Below, one piece after another: positions 59,714-64,000 of a stretch of 64,000 bases of DNA. Numbering within the stretch: the stretch's first letter is position 1; every line of letters begins with the position of its first letter. A model generated the notes under the pieces. It searched no databases, had not been told where the DNA came from, and saw nothing but the letters and a program-made list of their open reading frames with translations. The stretch is taken from positions 1-64,000 of the forward strand of contig CAKUSP010000008.1 of NCBI GenBank assembly GCA_934680015.1. The letters run 5' to 3'. The position numbers were made by a program, and so were the translations under genes. This stretch comes from an uncultured Bacteroidales bacterium (GTDB taxonomy: Bacteria; Bacteroidota; Bacteroidia; Bacteroidales; UBA932).

Positions 59714-61474
59714 ATGTCAGATTATATAGTATCGGCTAGGAAATATAGGCCAGACTCGTTCGAGTCTTTGATAGGCCAGGATAATATAGCGCGCACTCTA
59801 AAAAATTCCATTCAAAGAGGGCAGCTTGCGCACGCTTATCTATTTTGTGGACCTCGTGGGGTGGGGAAAACCTCATCTGCGCGAATATTTGCAAAAGCGA
59901 TTAATTGTTCTAATCCTACGGCAGATATGGAACCATGTGGGCAATGTGAATCGTGTCGTTCTTTTGCAGAGGGGCGCTCGTATTGTATACATGAACTTGA
60001 TGCGGCATCAAACAATGGAGTCGAGGATATAAAGGCTCTAATGGATCAAGTGCAGATACCACCACAAGTGGGAAAGTATAGCGTATATATTATAGATGAG
60101 GTGCATATGCTTTCACAGCAGGCATTTAATGCTTTTCTTAAAACTCTTGAAGAGCCGCCTGCACACGCTATTTTTATACTGTGTACAACAGAAAAGCATA
60201 AAATTATTCCTACGATATTGTCGCGTTGTCAAACTTATGATTTTAATAGAATAAGTGTGCCTGATATCATGCGGAACTTGCGCGATATTTCTGTAAAGGA
60301 GAATGTTAATATAGATGATGACTCCCTTCATGTTATAGCGCGTAAGGCAGATGGGGCTATGCGAGACGCTCTCACCATTTTCGATCAGACTATAGCATTC
60401 TGTGGTACAGATATAAAGTATGCAGATGTGCTAAAAAATCTGAATGTATTGGATTATGAGTATTCTTTTAAGGTCATCGATGCAGCTTTAACAGGTGATT
60501 ACGCTACAGTTTTGTTAATAATAGATGAAGTGTTGGCAAAGGGTTTCAACGCTTTGTATTTTGTAGTGTCAATAGGAGAGCATTTAAGGGATTTATTAGT
60601 GAGCCGCACCGGTGGGTTGGATTCGCTGCTTGATTTCCCGGAGAATCTAAAAGAACGTTATAAGGAGCAATCTTCGAGATGCTCAGTCGAGTTTTTATAT
60701 AATGCATTGAATTGTATAAGTGGCTGTGAAGCAGGATTTAAATCTGCGGCTAATCAAAGGCTGTATATAGAATTTGCCTTGATGAAGTTATGCTTTCTTA
60801 ATAAAAATGTTTCAGCATTATCAAGCACTGAGCAGGCGAAAGTACAATCTAAACCTATACCTCAGAGCCCACAGTCATCGACCCCACAGGCTCAATCAAA
60901 GTTGCTAGAAGTTAAAGTCCGCAAGGAAGTTTCTCAACCATCTCAAATGGAAGGTTCAGTTCAGGCTCAAGAACAGGCGGGAAGTATAAAGCCTAGAGTA
61001 AGAAGAACCAGTGCATCGTTATCTTTGGGGGCTCTTGCCTCTCAAACAAAAGATGAGGAGGCAGAGAAGAGTTCAGAGACGAAAGAAGGTGGTGAGATTC
61101 CAGATTCTCAGTCAATGGAACAAGCTTGGAAGAACATTATTGTCATGTGTCAGTCGAATCCAGTAAGTAGCCGATTGGCTGGGATTTTTTCTAATGCTCC
61201 TTACGAAATAGGGGAGAAAGATGGGTTACGCTCGTTAACTATAAGTGTTGACAGTGCGGATACGAAGAAGTGGCTCGATGATAGATTCGTCTCGCGCATG
61301 GAGAAAAAAATGAAAGAGGCACTAGGTAGCAATAAAGTGGTTTTTAGTGTTGCGGTCTTACCTGAAAAGAAGAGTGAGCCATCATATTATATGCCTAAGG
61401 ATAAGGCAAAAAAACTAATTTCTGATAACAAAGAGGTCGGAAATCTGGTTGTGGATTTAGAACTTGATTCGTAA
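59714..61474 (+). CDS. dnaX: DNA polymerase III subunit gamma/tau
   Basis: The product is 586 aa. AAA+ clamp-loader motifs: FCGPRGVGKTSSARIFAKA (Walker A), zinc module CGQCESCRSF, IIDEVHMLSQQAFNAFLKTL (Walker B) and ILSRCQTYDF (sensor). Domain III ends near ~370, followed by a Gln/Ser/Pro-rich linker and a C-terminal tau-like segment (~470-586). No frameshift slippery site for a short gamma form was evident by eye. It loads the beta clamp. lptB follows after 10 bp. Confidence 0.96.
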   Translation: MSDYIVSARKYRPDSFESLIGQDNIARTLKNSIQRGQLAHAYLFCGPRGVGKTSSARIFAKAINCSNPTADMEPCGQCESCRSFAEGRSYCIHELDAASNNGVEDIKALMDQVQIPPQVGKYSVYIIDEVHMLSQQAFNAFLKTLEEPPAHAIFILCTTEKHKIIPTILSRCQTYDFNRISVPDIMRNLRDISVKENVNIDDDSLHVIARKADGAMRDALTIFDQTIAFCGTDIKYADVLKNLNVLDYEYSFKVIDAALTGDYATVLLIIDEVLAKGFNALYFVVSIGEHLRDLLVSRTGGLDSLLDFPENLKERYKEQSSRCSVEFLYNALNCISGCEAGFKSAANQRLYIEFALMKLCFLNKNVSALSSTEQAKVQSKPIPQSPQSSTPQAQSKLLEVKVRKEVSQPSQMEGSVQAQEQAGSIKPRVRRTSASLSLGALASQTKDEEAEKSSETKEGGEIPDSQSMEQAWKNIIVMCQSNPVSSRLAGIFSNAPYEIGEKDGLRSLTISVDSADTKKWLDDRFVSRMEKKMKEALGSNKVVFSVAVLPEKKSEPSYYMPKDKAKKLISDNKEVGNLVVDLELDS

Positions 61475-61484
61475 ATAAGAGGGT

Positions 61485-62276
61485 ATGCAACTTCGTTGTG
61501 AAAATTTAGTAAAAAAATACGGCATTCGTACTGTGGTCAAAGGCGTGTCCATGGAAGTGAATCAGGGAGAAATTGTGGGATTTCTTGGGCCTAATGGGGC
61601 AGGAAAGACTACGAGTTTTTATATGATTACAGGCCAGATAGTTCCAAATGATGGGCATGTTTATCTAGATGACAAGGAGATCACTAGATTACCTATGTAC
61701 AAACGTGCACAGTTAGGGGTCGGGTATCTTCCTCAAGATGCGTCGGTTTTTAGAAAGATGTCAGTTGAGGACAATATCCTTTCTGTAATGGAGATGAAAG
61801 GCATACCTAAAAAGCAGAGACTTGACAGACTGGAGGAGTTGATAAGCGAGTTTAATCTTTCCAAGGTTCGTAAGTCTTTAGGAATTCAGCTTTCGGGAGG
61901 TGAAAGGCGTCGGTGCGAAATAGCAAGGGCTTTATCCATAGATCCTAAATTTATTTTGCTTGATGAACCTTTTGCTGGAGTGGATCCTATTGCCGTGGAG
62001 GATATTCAGTATATTATAGCGAAGTTAAAGTATAAAAATATAGGTGTTATAATTACGGATCATAATGTCGGGGAGACATTGGCTATAACAGATAGGGCAT
62101 ACTTACTTTATGAGGGAACCATTTTGCAGGAAGGAACTCCGTCGGCATTGGCAGCAGACGAAGATGTGAGAACCAAGTACTTGGGTGTTGGATTTGTGCT
62201 TAAACGCTCTGTAAGCGTGCAAAAGGCGCAGAGCGAGCACGAGGCAGGATTGGCCAAAAAGGAGGAAAGTTTATGA
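61485..62276 (+). CDS. lptB: LPS export ABC transporter ATP-binding protein LptB
   Basis: The product is 263 aa. Walker [17 protein letters not shown], the LptB-typical [20 protein letters not shown] (Q-loop), signature [16 protein letters not shown], Walker [16 protein letters not shown] and the switch His in [12 protein letters not shown] are present. It energises LPS extraction by LptFG. About 25 residues beyond the usual end are basic and charged. It overlaps the following regulator by 4 bp (ATGA). Confidence 0.95.
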   Translation: MQLRCENLVKKYGIRTVVKGVSMEVNQGEIVGFLGPNGAGKTTSFYMITGQIVPNDGHVYLDDKEITRLPMYKRAQLGVGYLPQDASVFRKMSVEDNILSVMEMKGIPKKQRLDRLEELISEFNLSKVRKSLGIQLSGGERRRCEIARALSIDPKFILLDEPFAGVDPIAVEDIQYIIAKLKYKNIGVIITDHNVGETLAITDRAYLLYEGTILQEGTPSALAADEDVRTKYLGVGFVLKRSVSVQKAQSEHEAGLAKKEESL

Positions 62277-63421
62277 AGATATTGATTATAGATGATGAGC
62301 GCTCTATAAGGAACTCATTGAAAGAAATACTGACGGAAGAAGGGTATTCTGTAGACGTGGCAGAGGATGGCGTATCAGGAGTAAAAGCGGCTCTTGCAGG
62401 TCGATATGATGTGATATTCAGTGATATAAAGATGCCACAGATGGATGGCGTTGAGGTGTTGTCAAAGTTGGTTGAGGAAGGAGTAGATAGTCCTATTGTG
62501 ATGATATCGGGTCATGCCGACATAAATACTGCTGTGGACTGTATAAAAAAAGGAGCTTTCGATTTTATTGAAAAGCCTCTGGATTTAAACAGAATACTTA
62601 TCACGATAAAGAATGCAACGGATAAGGTTTCGCTGACTTCGCAAAACAAAATTTTAAAGAAAAAAGTTTTTGGCGGAGTTAAAATGATAGGAGAATCTGA
62701 GGCTATTAATCATATAAGAGAAATGATTTCCAAGGTTGCTCCTACGCCAGCACGTGTGCTTATAACGGGCCCTAATGGCTCTGGAAAGGAGTTAGTAGCT
62801 AGAAGTTTACATGCAGAAAGCGAAAGAAGTTCGGCTCCGTACGTGGAGGTGAATTGTGCGGCAATTCCTTCAGAGTTAATCGAAAGTGAGTTGTTCGGTC
62901 ATGAAAAAGGTTCGTTTACTTCAGCTATTAAGCAACATAAGGGCAAATTCGAGCAAGCTGATGGTGGAACTTTATTTCTCGATGAAATAGGTGATATGTC
63001 ACTGGCTGCTCAGGCTAAGGTGCTTAGAGTCCTCCAAGAGAATAAGTTGAGCCGTGTTGGTAGCGATGTGGATATAAAGGTAGATGTGAGGGTTATTGCA
63101 GCTACTAATAAGGATTTAAAAAAAGAAATAGAGCTTGGTAATTTTAGAGAGGACTTGTATCACAGGCTAAGTGTGATAATAATACGAGTTCCGAGCCTAG
63201 ATGAAAGAAAAAGTGATATTCCATTACTTGTGGATTATTTTGTAGATAGAATATGTCAGGAAACGGCTTTGCCTCGTAAAAGTTTTAGCCCTGAGGCAGT
63301 AGAATGCTTGAAAAATAGATCTTGGAAAGGTAATATAAGAGAGTTACGGAATGTCGTGGAGAGACTGCTTATCTTAGGAGATTCAGTTATCACGGTTAAA
63401 AACATAGAAGAGTACGTATGA
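62273..63421 (+). CDS. NtrC-like response regulator lacking GAFTGA and a DNA-binding domain
   Basis: The product is 382 aa. Receiver (~1-120): [11 protein letters not shown], phosphoacceptor Asp in [18 protein letters not shown], and Lys in [11 protein letters not shown]+ domain (~135-375): Walker [21 protein letters not shown], Walker [13 protein letters not shown], arginine region [30 protein letters not shown]. The loop that reads GAFTGA in sigma-54 activators is GSFTSA. The chain ends right after the AAA+ lid, so the usual Fis-type helix-turn-helix is absent. It may regulate by another route or with a partner. It is coupled to lptB and cmk by ATGA overlaps at both ends. Confidence 0.9.
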   Translation: MKILIIDDERSIRNSLKEILTEEGYSVDVAEDGVSGVKAALAGRYDVIFSDIKMPQMDGVEVLSKLVEEGVDSPIVMISGHADINTAVDCIKKGAFDFIEKPLDLNRILITIKNATDKVSLTSQNKILKKKVFGGVKMIGESEAINHIREMISKVAPTPARVLITGPNGSGKELVARSLHAESERSSAPYVEVNCAAIPSELIESELFGHEKGSFTSAIKQHKGKFEQADGGTLFLDEIGDMSLAAQAKVLRVLQENKLSRVGSDVDIKVDVRVIAATNKDLKKEIELGNFREDLYHRLSVIIIRVPSLDERKSDIPLLVDYFVDRICQETALPRKSFSPEAVECLKNRSWKGNIRELRNVVERLLILGDSVITVKNIEEYV

Positions 63422-64000
63422 AGATACCTAATATAAAAATAGCCGTGGATGGTTATTCATCTACTGGGAAAAGCACATTTGCCCGTCTTCTTTCTAAGGA
63501 GTTGAATTTGCTTTATCTGGACTCTGGTGCTCTTTATAGGGGAGTAACTTTTTTTGCTCAACAAAAAGGCTTGATAAGTGTTGATAACCAGATTTCCGGA
63601 CAGTTGGAAAGAGAGTTGCTGGCATTGAATCTACATTTTGAAGATGGTGGTAAATTATTTATGGGCGACCAGTGTATAGAGAAAGAAATACGTTCTATGA
63701 AGGTGTCTTCTCAGGTTAGTCCGATTTCTACGCTACCATATGTTCGCGATTATGTGGATAATATATTGCATGCTCTTTCAGTAGGGACAGGTGTTATTAT
63801 GGATGGTAGGGATATTGGTACTACAGTATTCCCTGATGCCGAAATTAAAATATTTATGACTGCAAGTGAAGATGTTAGAGTCCAAAGACGCTTCGATGAG
63901 ATGCGTTCAAAAGGACAAAACCCAGACAGAGAAGATGTTCGGGCCAATCTACGCGAGCGCGATTACATAGATTCACATAGAAAAACTTCACCTTTAAGCC
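63418..64000 (+). CDS. cmk: Cytidylate kinase, 3' truncated by the window edge
   Basis: 194 codons are visible before the window ends. The P-loop is IAVDGYSSTGKSTFARLL, followed by LDSGALYRGVTFF, IMDGRDIGTTVFPDAEIKIF (the conserved GRDIGT), ASEDVRVQRRFDEMRSKG and ERDYIDSHRKTSPL, all CMP kinase hallmarks. It phosphorylates CMP/dCMP. ATG 63418 overlaps the stop of the response regulator (ATGA). Roughly the last 30-40 residues are expected beyond the window. Confidence 0.95.
   Translation, partial: MKIPNIKIAVDGYSSTGKSTFARLLSKELNLLYLDSGALYRGVTFFAQQKGLISVDNQISGQLERELLALNLHFEDGGKLFMGDQCIEKEIRSMKVSSQVSPISTLPYVRDYVDNILHALSVGTGVIMDGRDIGTTVFPDAEIKIFMTASEDVRVQRRFDEMRSKGQNPDREDVRANLRERDYIDSHRKTSPLS

Overview
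The window reads as a chromosomal segment of a low-GC member of the order Bacteroidales (Bacteroidota). Three observations support this. Promoters match the Bacteroidota TTTG-N19-TAnnTTTG pattern and clear Shine-Dalgarno sites are rare. Accessory families typical of the order are present: fimbrillin-like lipoprotein, NVEALA peptide, 6-bladed beta-propeller lipoprotein, DUF4855, DUF3737, Rpn/PD-(D/E)XK putative transposase. The housekeeping genes are packed in short overlapping operons. I cannot place it below order with confidence.

Positions 1-8030 are an accessory, partly decayed region. It holds a small Cys-containing peptide gene followed by a large multi-domain surface lipoprotein, the stub of a DUF262 gene, and a PD-(D/E)XK nuclease-like gene. 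It also has a candidate structured RNA with a strong terminator, a 50-bp tandem repeat with DnaA-box-like cores, and one intact plus two broken Rpn-type genes. A family of about 75-bp dispersed repeats, a GC-richer block and a run of strong inverted repeats complete it.

Positions 8030-17400 carry an S9 dipeptidyl-peptidase, a TPR protein / NVEALA peptide / beta-propeller cluster, recG coupled to a DUF4855 glycosidase-like gene, and a lipoprotein. Positions 17400-19403 are a terminator, a promoter, a cobalamin riboswitch and a BtuB-like TonB receptor. Positions 19475-24284 form a compact four-gene glycan-decoration operon: GT4 glycosyltransferase, LicD, a nucleotidyltransferase fused to a PLP enzyme, and an octopine-dehydrogenase-family protein. 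This is the most attractive candidate for undescribed chemistry. A lipoprotein nuclease converges on it.

Positions 25998-37386 hold PatB/MATE/DUF3737, an ABC-2 exporter, a 5'-nucleotidase split into two genes in reversed order, corA, mntP, recR, a GDSL esterase with PnuC, and a YitT/YczE-type membrane protein. Positions 37511-44160 are an operon-like run rpsA, RNase Z, glucosaminidase, mltG and an RSH (RelA/SpoT) protein whose hydrolase HD motif is altered. Positions 44157-64000 are apt, a pRiA4b ORF-3-like gene, yigZ, serC-serA-DUF1015-recQ-dnaG-metG, a minus-strand group (condensation-fold protein; O-methyltransferase/M16 peptidase/unknown), then dnaX, lptB, a sigma-54-type response regulator without a usable GAFTGA loop or DNA-binding domain, and a cmk cut by the window edge.

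Across the window several genes have the -7 promoter element only 4-8 nt from the start codon, which suggests leaderless mRNAs. All assignments come from reading motifs and translations by eye; no database search was run.
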